NCBI GenBank assembly: GCA_046349515.1
Contig: JAXMCE010000003.1
Span: 248,001 to 312,000 of the forward strand
Source: JBGPGW01 sp046349515
GTDB taxonomy: Bacteria; Pseudomonadota; Alphaproteobacteria; CADEGL01
Reading direction: 5' to 3'
DNA length: 64,000 nucleotides
The position numbers and the translations under genes are program-made. The notes beneath the pieces are model-generated. The model made no database searches. It saw only the letters and a list, made by a program, of their open reading frames with translations, and was not told the origin of the DNA. Of the stretch, positions 52,771 to 61,385 are shown piece after piece. The first letter of the stretch is position 1. The number at the start of each line of letters is the position of its first letter.

Positions 52771-54075
52771 TTAGGATGAGCCGTCGCGACCCTGGCCTCG
52801 GCGCAGCACGGCGTGGAGGATGATGGCTCCGAAAGTCGCCGTGCCGATCCCGCCGAGCGTGAATCCGCCGAGCTTGAGCGCGAGATCGCCCGCACCGAGG
52901 GTGAGCGCCACACCTGTGGTCACGAGATTGCGCACATCGGCGAAGTCGACTTTGTTTTCGACCCAGATGCGCCCGGCCGTCGCACTAATGAGGCCGAAAA
53001 CGACGATGGCCAATCCTCCGAGCACGGGGATGGGGATGGTCGAAATAGCTGCACCGAACTTGGGTGAGAAGCCGAGCGCGATCGCAAACAGGCCTGCGAT
53101 GACGAAGTTGAGCGTCGAGAAGATGTGCGTCACGGCCATGACGCCCATGTTTTCGGCGTAGGTCGTGACGCCTGTGCCGCCGCTGGCACCGGCGATCATG
53201 GTCGCGATCCCGTCGCCGAGAAACGCGCGCCCGAGATAGGAATTGAAGTCCCGTCCCGTCATGGCGCCGATCGCGCGGATATGTCCCAGATTCTCCGCGA
53301 CCAGGACGATGGCGACAGGCGCGATGAGTGCCATGGCTCGTCCTTCGAAGACGGGCGCCGTGAAATGGGGAACGCCGAGCCAGTCGGCCGCCTCGATGGT
53401 CGAAAATTCGATCGGTTTGCCGTATCCGAAGCCGTTGGCGAGGACAGCATAGACGAGATAGGCCAGCATGCCGCCGAGGAGGATCGGCACGCGGCGTAGG
53501 ATACCCTTTCCGAAACAGGCAATAGTGGCGACCGCCACGACCGTGAAGAGTCCTGTCCAGGTGTCGAAAGGCGTGCCCGCGATGTTGCGCACTGCGATGG
53601 GCGCCAGGTTGAGGCCGATGACGGCGACGACTGCCCCGGTGACGACCGGTGGCATCAGGCGCTCGATCCAAGCGTGGCCGGCGACGATGACGCCCGTGCC
53701 GATGAGGGCGTAGACAGCGCCCGCCGCGACGATGCCGCCGAGGGCCAAGGCCAGGTTGGAATTGGGTCCCGGTCCGACATAGCCCGTCGCCGCGATCACG
53801 ACCGCGATGAAAGAGAAGCTCGACCCGAGATAGCTCGGCACGCGTCCGCCGGTGATGACAAAGAAGATAAGCGTTGCTACGCCCGAGAAGAAGATAACGA
53901 CGTTCGGATCGAATCCGATGAGGAGCGGGACTAGGCTCGTCGCGCCGAACATGGCGACCACATGCTGAAGCCCCGCAACGATCGCCTGGCCCGCGGGCAG
54001 GCGCTCCTCCGGCAGGATCGTGCCCTGGCGCTTCACCGTCCAGTGCGGCAGGCACCACGAGGCGTTCGACGTCAT
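52771..54075 (-). CDS. Uracil/xanthine permease family transporter (NCS2)
   Basis: This is a 434-residue NCS2 nucleobase transporter with the N-terminal GLQHVVAMFGAT signature (about 35-46) and the substrate-site region GGTGVTTYAENMG (about 299-311). About twelve to fourteen membrane segments are apparent. It resembles the uracil permeases UraA and RutG and imports uracil, thymine or a related base by proton symport. It is followed on the same strand by no obvious partner; the UbiD-type operon lies upstream. Together with hydantoinase-type genes it could supply pyrimidine- or hydantoin-like compounds (inference). Confidence 0.9.
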   Translation of the reverse strand: MTSNASWCLPHWTVKRQGTILPEERLPAGQAIVAGLQHVVAMFGATSLVPLLIGFDPNVVIFFSGVATLIFFVITGGRVPSYLGSSFSFIAVVIAATGYVGPGPNSNLALALGGIVAAGAVYALIGTGVIVAGHAWIERLMPPVVTGAVVAVIGLNLAPIAVRNIAGTPFDTWTGLFTVVAVATIACFGKGILRRVPILLGGMLAYLVYAVLANGFGYGKPIEFSTIEAADWLGVPHFTAPVFEGRAMALIAPVAIVLVAENLGHIRAIGAMTGRDFNSYLGRAFLGDGIATMIAGASGGTGVTTYAENMGVMAVTHIFSTLNFVIAGLFAIALGFSPKFGAAISTIPIPVLGGLAIVVFGLISATAGRIWVENKVDFADVRNLVTTGVALTLGAGDLALKLGGFTLGGIGTATFGAIILHAVLRRGQGRDGSS

Positions 54076-54150
54076 GGGGGGCCTCCTTCTGACTCGCGGC
54101 CGCTCATTTCCGTCTCTGAGACTCCGCGAACGATGGCCGCGGCACGGATT

Positions 54151-54411
54151 CTATTTTCTTGGTCTCAGCGGCGGGATCGCGGGCGCAACCGGTAGGTTCC
54201 GCAGGTCCTCGGGGTTCAAGCGAAATGGCACGGGGTATTTGTCCGGATCCCTGTTCTCCTCGGGTTCGGTCGATCGCCAGACGTAGAGACAGGTGGTGCA
54301 GGCGTAGAGGCTCCATATCCCCGCGACGGGTGAGGTGCTGCGCACCTCGATTTCCGTTGCCCGACAGCGGGGACAGGCTTGGGGGGCTGTATCGGATTTT
54401 GTCGGGGTCAT
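54151..54411 (-). CDS. Non-oxidative hydroxyarylic acid decarboxylase subunit D (VdcD/BsdD-like)
   Basis: The 86-residue protein has two CxxC pairs (C13/C16 and C38/C41), a small zinc-ribbon-like arrangement, and the conserved PRCxATEIEV start and EENRDPxKYP segment of subunit D of vanillate/4-hydroxybenzoate decarboxylases. Its ATG overlaps the stop of the UbiD-type gene as ATGA (54408-54411), so the subunits are translated together. Its role in the complex is accessory and not well understood. It is too short to stand out from overlapping frames but the context is decisive. Confidence 0.88.
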   Translation of the reverse strand: MTPTKSDTAPQACPRCRATEIEVRSTSPVAGIWSLYACTTCLYVWRSTEPEENRDPDKYPVPFRLNPEDLRNLPVAPAIPPLRPRK

Positions 54412-55835
54412 TTTGCCATCCCCTCGATGAGCGTTGCGAGTTTTCGCTTCCACATGTCGGTGGTCAAAGGCCGATCGAGCTCCTCTCCGTAATCGCCCCG
54501 AATATCCGGCGCGATCGGCGTCGTCGCATCGATGATCATCTTGTGCACGATGCCGGTGGGATCGCCCGCCGGATCGAGAAGGTTCACGGAGAGATTGGGC
54601 AGGATCATGACGTCGTCGGCCGGATTGACCTTCACCGACATAGCCCACATCACTTGCTTGAGGTCGAAGGGATCGACGTCGGCATCGACGACGATCACGA
54701 TCTTGGCGTAACCGAGGCCGTGGGGTGTCGTCATGGTGCGCATCCCGACCGCCTTGGCAAAGCCGCCGTAGCGCGTCTTGGTAGAGACGACGACCACGAG
54801 GCCGTGGGTGTAGAGCGCGTTCACGGCCACGATTTCCGGGTAGGCTTCCTTGAGTTGCACATAGAGCGGAACGCTCGTGGTCATGGCCTGGAGAAAGTCG
54901 ATCTCGGTCCATGGCCGTCCCACATAGACAGCGTCGTAGATGGGATTCTTGCGGTGGGACACGCGATCGATCTCGATCACGGGGTATTTGTGGCACCCAG
55001 AGTAGTAACCTGGAAATTCGCCGAACGGCCCTTCCATCTCGCGTTCGCGAGCAAGAACTCTCCCCTCCAGGACAAATTCCGAACCCCATGGAACATCGAG
55101 GCCTTTGGCCGTCTTGACCACCCGATAGGGAGCCCCCTGCATGACGGAGGCCATCTTGTACTCAAGTTGCGTGTACAACATAGGCGTCGCGCTCATCAGG
55201 GTGATGATGGGCTCGTTGCCCAGCGCGATCGCAATCGGCAAATCCTCCCCACGTGCCTCGGCGTGAGCCAGGTGGATCGCGATGTCGTGCTGCGGCACCG
55301 TTTGAATGCCGAGGCGATTGCGCCCCTTCACCTGAAGGCGATAGACCCCGGCGTTCTCGACGTCGTCGTTGTCCCAATCGTCAGGATCGCGGCTCACCAC
55401 GCAGGGTTTGTCGATGAAGAACCCGCCATCCCCGCGATTGAGCCGAAAGAGCGGCATGATCTGATAGAGGTTGACGTCCTTCTCGACGACCACGTCCTGC
55501 CATGGGGCTTGCGTCACCCGTTCGAGTGTCCCGGGGTACTTCTGATACCGCTCGGCGAACGCCAGGAATTGATCTTTCGGTGCGGCGTCTTTGGGAAGGC
55601 CCAGCGCCAAGGCATGATTTGGCCACGATCCGTGGACGTTCATCGCGATCTGAGCATCGCGATAGCCGGCAATGTTGTTGAAGAAGATGGCCGGGCTGCT
55701 CTCACCATGTTCCGCGAGGGCGCAGGCGGCCGCCGCGAGGTCAGGCTCCGGCATGACCTGTTCTGTCACGCGCAGCAACTGACGCTGTTGGTCCAGGACG
55801 CCGAGAAACTCCCGCAAATCCTTATAGGCTCGCAT
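54408..55835 (-). CDS. UbiD-family non-oxidative hydroxyarylic acid decarboxylase, subunit C
   Basis: This is a 475-residue UbiD-type decarboxylase. R166 and E268/E273 (EGPFGE, 268-273) correspond to the catalytic Arg-Glu-Glu set that works with prenylated FMN. The adjacent subunit D gene identifies it as a vanillate/4-hydroxybenzoate/protocatechuate-type decarboxylase rather than ubiquinone-biosynthetic UbiD. The flavin prenyltransferase (UbiX, subunit B) needed for the cofactor is not in the window. A flavin-split-barrel gene lies 38 bases upstream on the same strand. Confidence 0.92.
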   Translation of the reverse strand: MRAYKDLREFLGVLDQQRQLLRVTEQVMPEPDLAAAACALAEHGESSPAIFFNNIAGYRDAQIAMNVHGSWPNHALALGLPKDAAPKDQFLAFAERYQKYPGTLERVTQAPWQDVVVEKDVNLYQIMPLFRLNRGDGGFFIDKPCVVSRDPDDWDNDDVENAGVYRLQVKGRNRLGIQTVPQHDIAIHLAHAEARGEDLPIAIALGNEPIITLMSATPMLYTQLEYKMASVMQGAPYRVVKTAKGLDVPWGSEFVLEGRVLAREREMEGPFGEFPGYYSGCHKYPVIEIDRVSHRKNPIYDAVYVGRPWTEIDFLQAMTTSVPLYVQLKEAYPEIVAVNALYTHGLVVVVSTKTRYGGFAKAVGMRTMTTPHGLGYAKIVIVVDADVDPFDLKQVMWAMSVKVNPADDVMILPNLSVNLLDPAGDPTGIVHKMIIDATTPIAPDIRGDYGEELDRPLTTDMWKRKLATLIEGMAK

Positions 55836-55873
55836 AACGTCATCCCACCTGCTGTCTTCTCATTGTTGGAGCG

Positions 55874-56374
55874 CTAACGGACCTTGCGTAACGCGTCGAT
55901 TTGGCTCTCCCAGCGTCTCAAGACCTCACCCGGCTTATGGAGTTGAAAGGTGATGCCGGTCGTCACATCGGCGTAGGGCGCGATGTGCATGCGCACCTGT
56001 TCCACGGTGGCCTCGAACATGGCAAGCGAAATGTCGCTCGTAGCCTTGGTCAGGCACCTAGCGCGCATGCGCACTTCGCACATGCCGCGATCGATCGAGA
56101 GCGTCGCTGTCACGCGCCCATCGCGCAGGAGATTGGCGGTCGTCGTCGACTGCGCAAAGACCGCGAACCGCAGCCGCTCCGGGGACATGGCGAGAACGTC
56201 TCCCGCGCTGAGCAGCGAGGCATGCGGCCAGCCCGCAGCGTCGACCGTTGAAAGACGGATGGCTTGCGTCTTTTGCAGGAGGTCCTTGCCGTCAAAGTAC
56301 CGGACGATCTGGTCCGGTATGGTCTTCGACGTGACCGACTGTGGCGGCACATAGGTATGTCCGATGTCGCTCAC
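55874..56374 (-). CDS. Pyridoxamine 5'-phosphate oxidase-related, FMN-binding split-barrel protein
   Basis: This 166-residue single-domain protein has a split-barrel pattern: IRLSTVDAAGWPHASLLS near 39-56 and a strand RMRARCLTK near 103-111. Such proteins bind FMN, F420 or heme. It is first in an apparent operon with the UbiD-type decarboxylase (38-base gap) and its D subunit, where it might supply or protect reduced flavin (inference). The specific activity is unknown. Confidence 0.8.
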   Translation of the reverse strand: MSDIGHTYVPPQSVTSKTIPDQIVRYFDGKDLLQKTQAIRLSTVDAAGWPHASLLSAGDVLAMSPERLRFAVFAQSTTTANLLRDGRVTATLSIDRGMCEVRMRARCLTKATSDISLAMFEATVEQVRMHIAPYADVTTGITFQLHKPGEVLRRWESQIDALRKVR

Positions 56375-56582
56375 GGAAACCTCCCTCAGTGACGAACGGC
56401 GATCGCGCGAAAGGCGGGGGGATTGTTGGAAGGCTCACCATGCCAGTGTTCCAACTGGAGCAGAGCGAGTCCAAGAAAATCGGAGACTGACCCGCCGCAC
56501 GGGTAGGGCACCGAACCTTGTTTCTCGGGAGACTCTCGAGTGTATCGATCTCGCCTGATCGAGAGGTGCCGCTGCGTCCCGC

Positions 56583-57656
56583 TCAATACAGCCAGCGCCC
56601 CGTGTCCTCGAGCTCCCAGACCTCAAGCGTGCGCCCGCCCTTGTCTGGCTCGGTCCGCCGCGTCATGCGCACATGGCCGTTCATGATGCGCACGCACATG
56701 GCGGGGAAGGCGAAGTGCGCGCGGCGGATTTCCTCCCCGCAATCGGGATCGAAGGGACGGAAGGTGGGGCGCGTGATCGCGCGGCGCTTCTCGCCCAGCC
56801 TCTCGACCGTCACCTCTTCCTCGCTGGCCGTGAGGATTGTCGTGAGGAGGCGCGTCAGGTCGTCGATGCTCTTGCCCGTGATGCCGAGCCGCGCCGCGAA
56901 CTCGTGCACGTACTGCACGGCGACGAGGGAGAGCGCCTGCTCGATCATGTGGCAGGCCGGTTTCAATCCGTAAGCCGTCCAGAGCGCATGCGTCGTCGTC
57001 CGCACGTAGCCGGCCGCGTATTTGCGCTTGGCCTTCAGGAGCCGCGCCTCGGGCCACACGGCGGGGTCGAGCTTCGGCGCCTTCGCGGGATCGAACTCGG
57101 GCGAGGAGGTGCAGGGCACATAGCGCACCGCCATGTCCGGCGTGATCGGGCGGTCGTACTCGATGAAGTAGCCTTCATCGTAGGGCTCGCCGTCCTGGTA
57201 GAACTTCGTGCAGACATAGCCGAGATTGGGGCAGCCCATCTTCTCCGCGTTCTTCGCGTGCCAGGCCTGGAACACGGCGCGCTGCACCTTGCTCGGCACG
57301 GCGAGGAATCCGAGCCCGTGGTAGAAGATCGCGGGCTGGGTGTAGCGGATCCACGCCTTCTTCCGCGACTCCTCCGCGTATTCGAGCGTCAGCCCGCCGA
57401 TCGAGTTGGAGAGGTAGTGATACTTGGCCGCGGCGACGGCGGGCGTGTCGCCCTCGATGCCGAGCTTCTTGAGCCCGTCGAGATAATGCCCCTCCTGGTG
57501 CATGCCGAGGATCACGAGCTTGAAGCGCGCGAAGTCGTCGGCGCCGCGCTCGCGCAAGACCATGAGCTGCATGCCGCCGGTCTGCCTGAGCCACACCGTG
57601 TGGGCGAGCTCGCAATCGGCGCGAAGCGTCGTGATGTCGGCTGAGTCTTTTGGCAT
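56583..57656 (-). CDS. Conserved hypothetical protein (357 aa)
   Basis: I do not recognise this 357-residue protein. It has no signal peptide or membrane segment. The middle is rich in aromatic and cysteine residues (GYVCTKFYQDG near 145-155) and the C-terminal half contains a helical region with EQALSLVAVQYVHEFAARLG. A possible distant relation to the ATC-hydrolase-like protein at 33586 crossed my mind but I cannot support it. It stands alone between the UbiD operon and the DUF1127 gene, both on the same strand. Codon usage resembles its neighbours, so it is a real coding gene. Confidence 0.8.
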   Translation of the reverse strand: MPKDSADITTLRADCELAHTVWLRQTGGMQLMVLRERGADDFARFKLVILGMHQEGHYLDGLKKLGIEGDTPAVAAAKYHYLSNSIGGLTLEYAEESRKKAWIRYTQPAIFYHGLGFLAVPSKVQRAVFQAWHAKNAEKMGCPNLGYVCTKFYQDGEPYDEGYFIEYDRPITPDMAVRYVPCTSSPEFDPAKAPKLDPAVWPEARLLKAKRKYAAGYVRTTTHALWTAYGLKPACHMIEQALSLVAVQYVHEFAARLGITGKSIDDLTRLLTTILTASEEEVTVERLGEKRRAITRPTFRPFDPDCGEEIRRAHFAFPAMCVRIMNGHVRMTRRTEPDKGGRTLEVWELEDTGRWLY

Positions 57657-57778
57657 GGCCTGGTCTCCCTGTGTCCCTCGCTTCCGCGTTGGTAGGACTA
57701 TAGGGGAGGGAGCGCGCGCGCGGAATTAGAAGGCAGCAGACGTCGCGGCTATCACCGGCTCAGGTCTGATTCGCATGG

Positions 57779-57805
57779 AAAAAAACGGGGCGCCGAAGCG
57801 CCCCG
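57779..57805 (-). terminator. Intrinsic terminator downstream of DUF1127 gene
   Basis: CGGGGCGC (57786-57793) and GCGCCCCG (57798-57805) form a perfect 8-bp stem with a CGAA tetraloop. Read on the minus strand it is followed by seven Ts (complement of 57779-57785). It ends transcription about 97 bases after the DUF1127 stop, leaving a structured 3' untranslated region. Confidence 0.88.
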
Positions 57806-57901
57806 CAGCCGTCGATGGTTATCTCTCTTTTCTTTTCAGATGCAGGCCGAGCCACTTGGTCCAGCAGCACTTCGGCCGCCAGAGCGGCCGCGGCGGCGCC
57901 C

Positions 57902-58225
57902 TTAGAAGATCGAGCGCGTGCCGTCCTTCTTCGGCAGGTTGTCGTTGTCCGCCGGGCGCCAGTTGTCGTTGCCCGCGCGCGTCAGGCGAGTCGCGAGCCA
58001 CGGCACGTCGTGCGGGTGGACCCCGATGTCCTTCAAGGTCCTGATGTCGAGTTCACCGAGCGCCCGCGCTGTCTCCGCCCGGAGCTGCACGCGCCGCAGG
58101 TAGTCGACGATGCTGCGGATGACCCGGCCGGCGCCCGTGGCGTCCATCGCCGTGGGCGCGCCGGCGCTAGCCTTGTCCTCCGCTCCGTTCGGACCGGAGG
58201 TCCTGTTCAAATCCCTGTTTTCCAT
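57902..58225 (-). CDS. DUF1127 domain small protein
   Basis: The 107-residue protein has a C-terminal DUF1127 (YjiS-like) motif, RAETARALGELDIRTLKDIG at about 50-69. The N-terminal half is disordered and polar. The ATG at 58225 follows GAGGTGGGA on the minus strand; an ATG at 58240 is possible. Small arginine-rich DUF1127 proteins in alphaproteobacteria affect RNA turnover and phosphate or carbon metabolism. A strong terminator lies downstream. Confidence 0.85.
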   Translation of the reverse strand: MENRDLNRTSGPNGAEDKASAGAPTAMDATGAGRVIRSIVDYLRRVQLRAETARALGELDIRTLKDIGVHPHDVPWLATRLTRAGNDNWRPADNDNLPKKDGTRSIF

Positions 58226-58553
58226 GTTGTCCCACCTCATCTTCGAATCCGCGTCGCAGCCGTATCGCTGCGGCGCACAATTTCTTAAGCATATGTAGTC
58301 ATTGAATTTTGTAATTTCTATGACGCGGTGCGATATAATTTCTCATGTAACTCATGAGAAGAAATCGCCCTTTCTCCCGCGAGATTTTTTTCCCACGCCC
58401 GCCCGGTCGCGCCGTGCCGCCATGGCGGCCGCTCCCGCGCCCTCTCCGCGTCGGCGCATGAGAAGAAATCGCGCGCTCTTTGGCGCATGAAAACGGTCGC
58501 GTCTGCGTAACGAAGCGCGACGTTCGCCGTCCGGGCTCGGCGGGGGATTTCGC
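58226..58553. other. 328-base intergenic region upstream of DUF1127 gene
   Basis: No gene is seen. It contains an A+T-rich stretch (58276-58350), an inverted repeat TCTCATG-N5-CATGAGA (58341-58359), and a 16-base direct repeat CATGAGAAGAAATCGC at 58353-58368 and 58457-58472. A plus-strand TATAAT at 58334-58339 and a T7 run at 58385-58391 could bound a very short transcript, but this is weak. The region should hold the DUF1127 promoter. Confidence 0.65.
58341..58472. repeat. Inverted repeat and 16-base direct repeat upstream of DUF1127 gene
   Basis: TCTCATG (58341-58347) and CATGAGA (58353-58359) form an interrupted palindrome. The right arm begins CATGAGAAGAAATCGC (58353-58368), repeated exactly at 58457-58472, 104 bases on. 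Such paired boxes suggest a regulator or duplication; no factor is known to me. Confidence 0.6.
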
Positions 58554-59282
58554 CTAGGCCGTGGGCTTGCCCAGGGGCAAGGCGATCTCGGAGACGTTCA
58601 GGCCGCCACCGGCTTTCTCCCGCCAGCGCGTGCCGCGTGCGAGCGTCTCGGCGCTCTCTGCCTTGCTCGGCGCGGCGGTGGGCCGGGCCATGTCCCGGAA
58701 CCAGGGCACCGCGTACCAGGAACCCTGGTCCTCGAACCAAACGACGGGCTCGGCCTCGTTGAGGGCATCGAGCGAGCGGCCCTGGACGTAGTTGACCGCA
58801 AGTTTCAGGTAGTCGAAGCGCCCGGCGGGTACCGCGATCACGTCCTCGAAGACGGTGACATCCTTGGGGTCGTACCAGGCGCTGCCATCGGCGAAGATGC
58901 GGCGCTGGGCGAGAAGGGTGATGTCTACGGGCGTGTTGAAGCTCGTCGAGAGGGCATCGCTCGGCTCGTCGAGTGCCGCGCGCCAATCTGTGTCCGCGGC
59001 ACGGATGCCGTCGCCCAAGCCGTAGCCATGGACCGCGAGCCAGAAGGCGGGCACGTAAATGCGACGATCGGTCGTGTTGGTCGCGCGCAGGACCAACCGC
59101 ACGAGCGCCATGCCATCCCGCCGTCCGGCCTCTTGAAGCTCGGCCTTGATCTCGAGCGCGCTCGGCTTTCGCCGCGGTGCCCAGAAATCGCGAAGGTAGA
59201 ACTGAAAGGTGGTCGAGAGCAGCGTAAGGGCGCTGACAACCAGCACGCCCCAGTCCTTTACCCAAGCAAAGTCGTGTGCCAT
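58554..59282 (-). CDS. Hypothetical membrane-anchored protein (242 aa)
   Basis: I do not recognise this protein. Residues about 10-30 (WGVLVVSALTLLSTTFQFYL) are hydrophobic and form one membrane anchor, followed by a basic stretch (RRKPS) and a soluble domain of about 200 residues with beta-rich character. Topology is probably periplasm-N-in or an uncleaved signal anchor. It is divergent from the PAS-EAL gene with 184 bases between. Function unknown. Confidence 0.8.
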   Translation of the reverse strand: MAHDFAWVKDWGVLVVSALTLLSTTFQFYLRDFWAPRRKPSALEIKAELQEAGRRDGMALVRLVLRATNTTDRRIYVPAFWLAVHGYGLGDGIRAADTDWRAALDEPSDALSTSFNTPVDITLLAQRRIFADGSAWYDPKDVTVFEDVIAVPAGRFDYLKLAVNYVQGRSLDALNEAEPVVWFEDQGSWYAVPWFRDMARPTAAPSKAESAETLARGTRWREKAGGGLNVSEIALPLGKPTA

Positions 59283-59466
59283 GACCCCCTCCCTTCGCCA
59301 GACCCGGAAGCATGACTATAGGAGAGGAATACCGGCATACAGGACGTCAATTGCTTGGCCGCCGACTGCGATCCGTCCCCAGGTCCCGGCCGAAGACGCT
59401 CAGGCGGTCTGACGATCGGGTCGCACACAGACTTTCTTTACTTATTCCCTCTTAACTTCACGGGTT

Positions 59467-61296
59467 ATGTCCGCGACCGCGAACAAAGCCGTCTCCGATG
59501 GGGCCCAAGGTGCGCTTCGGGCCGAACGGGATCGTTTTGTCGGCTTCGCCTTCGCTGCGGCCGACCTGCTGGTCGAGATCGACGACAAGGGCACGGTCAA
59601 GTTCGCGAGCGGCGCCGCCCAGCATATCGGCGGCACGACGTGCGAGGCCTTGATCGGCCAGCCTCTTTCCCAGCTGCTCGGCGAGGCGGATCGCCGGCTT
59701 ATCGATCACCTGTTGGCCAAGCTCGCGAAGAAAGCGCGCTTGCAGCCCATTCCGGTCCTTCTGGCGAAGGACGGCCAGAAGGCGCTTCTCGGCGCCTGCC
59801 GTCTCGGTCAGGGCGGGGCCCGCTACAATTTCACTCTCACGCGCATCATCGATCCGCAATTGGCGGCACCCGCCGATGCCGAGCGCGACACGGCCTCAGG
59901 TGCCCTGTCCGAGGACGAGTTCACGGCCCTCGCAGGCCGGCTCGTCGCGTCGGGCGAGGCGCGCGCGGGCAGCGAAATGTCGTTCTTCGAACTGGTCGGG
60001 CTCGATGCTCTCCAGCAGCGCCTCGACCAGTCCGCGTTCGAAGGCTTCCTCTCGGAGACGGGCGCCTATCTTCGCGCCAGTTCGGTCGGCGGCGACGCGG
60101 TCGGTCGCCTGAGCGACAACAAGTTCGGCGTTATCCACAGCCAGTCGGTCGATGCCGACGAGATCCGAGAGCGCATCCGCTCCTTCGCGCGCGATTGCGA
60201 CCCGGAGGGCGACGGGCTCGACGTCTCGCGCCAGGGCGTGGCGCTCGATGCCGCCGATCTCAATGACGGCGAGATCGCCGGCGTGCTGGCCTACACGATC
60301 AAGTCCTATGTCGAGAGCAAGGACGGCAACCTCTCGATCGAAAGCCTTTCCCAGGGATTCCAGTCTCTCGCCAAGGACACGGCCAGCAAGACCGTCATCT
60401 TGAAGCGCGCGATCGAGCAAGGGGCCTTCGACATCGTCTTCCAGCCCATCGTCGCCTTGGCGGACCGCAAGGTCCACCACTACGAGGTGCTTACCCGTTT
60501 CAGCGAAGGTGCATCGCCCGCCGAGCTCGTCGCACTTGCCGAGAACGTCGGGCTCATCGAGCCTTTCGACCTCGCGGTCCTGAAGCGCAGCGCCGAGGCG
60601 GTGAAAAAGCAGGCTGCCGCCGGCGCCACGGTCGAACTCGCCGTCAACATGTCCGGCCGCTCGCTCCAGAGCCCGACGCTCATCGACGCCGTGCACAAGA
60701 CGCTCGCCCCGCTCGGCGAGCTGCGCCGCCGCGTCCTCATCGAGCTGACCGAGACGAGCCAGATCAAGGATCTCGAGCTCGCCGATCGCGTGATCCGAAG
60801 CTTCACCGCCGATGGCGTCCGCGTTTGCCTCGACGATTTTGGCGCCGGCGCCGCCTCGTTCCGCTACGTGCAGGCGCTGTCCGTCGATTTCGTCAAGATC
60901 GACGGCGCCTACGTGCAGAACATGCACCAGAACGAACGCGACACGGCGATCTTGAAGGCCATGGTCGCGCTCTGCGAATGGCTCAATATCGGCACCATCG
61001 CCGAGCGGGTCGAGACGGAGGAGCAGGCGGAAAGGCTCAAGGCCTTGGGCGTCAAGTTCGGTCAGGGCTGGCTCTTCGGCAAACCCGCGCGCGACCTTCC
61101 CGGATCCCAGCGCGCTGCCGCGCCGCCCGCCGCCCGTCCGGCCTCTCAGCCGGCCTCCCAGCCGGCCGCGCGCCCCGCGGTGGCACAGCCGGCTCCGCGC
61201 CCCGCAGCCAAGACCGCAGCCGTCTCCAGCGTCGAGCGCTTGAGCCGGCGCGGCGGTTACGGCGCTCAGCCGAAGGCCAAGGCCCAGCCGAAATAG
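59467..61296 (+). CDS. PAS-EAL domain protein, putative cyclic-di-GMP phosphodiesterase
   Basis: This 609-residue cytoplasmic protein has a PAS-like domain at about 24-130, a linker with a degenerate GGDEF-like portion (about 150-300), an EAL domain at about 310-550 and a low-complexity alanine/proline/glutamine tail with SQPA repeats at 555-609. EAL catalytic residues are present: E340 (in EVL), N394, E429, D456-D457, K477 and the later ERVET glutamate, so it may hydrolyse cyclic di-GMP. The EVL variant of EAL is seen in active enzymes. It is monocistronic, with a weak hairpin after the stop. Confidence 0.9.
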   Translation: MSATANKAVSDGAQGALRAERDRFVGFAFAAADLLVEIDDKGTVKFASGAAQHIGGTTCEALIGQPLSQLLGEADRRLIDHLLAKLAKKARLQPIPVLLAKDGQKALLGACRLGQGGARYNFTLTRIIDPQLAAPADAERDTASGALSEDEFTALAGRLVASGEARAGSEMSFFELVGLDALQQRLDQSAFEGFLSETGAYLRASSVGGDAVGRLSDNKFGVIHSQSVDADEIRERIRSFARDCDPEGDGLDVSRQGVALDAADLNDGEIAGVLAYTIKSYVESKDGNLSIESLSQGFQSLAKDTASKTVILKRAIEQGAFDIVFQPIVALADRKVHHYEVLTRFSEGASPAELVALAENVGLIEPFDLAVLKRSAEAVKKQAAAGATVELAVNMSGRSLQSPTLIDAVHKTLAPLGELRRRVLIELTETSQIKDLELADRVIRSFTADGVRVCLDDFGAGAASFRYVQALSVDFVKIDGAYVQNMHQNERDTAILKAMVALCEWLNIGTIAERVETEEQAERLKALGVKFGQGWLFGKPARDLPGSQRAAAPPAARPASQPASQPAARPAVAQPAPRPAAKTAAVSSVERLSRRGGYGAQPKAKAQPK

Positions 61297-61306
61297 GCAA
61301 TGCCGT

Positions 61307-61332
61307 CCCGACTCGGGGCCGAGCCGGGCTTT
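61307..61332 (+). terminator. Weak terminator-like hairpin after PAS-EAL gene
   Basis: CCCGACTCGG (61307-61316) and CCGAGCCGGG (61319-61328) form a 10-bp stem with one mismatch, then CTTT. The tail is short, so termination may be partial. Confidence 0.5.
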
Positions 61333-61385
61333 CCCAACCAACGATTGCTCAAACCTCGGGACGTGTCTCGCGGAGTGACCGCGCT

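Noticed and set aside
54159..55877. 572-codon plus-strand frame
   Set aside because: Antisense to the UbiD-type gene and its D subunit, both supported by conserved residues.
58302..58339. TTGAAT...TATAAT as a plus-strand promoter
   Set aside because: The spacing is 26 bases (19 with an alternative TTGTAA), and no gene follows on that strand for more than a kilobase. Kept only as a weak note.
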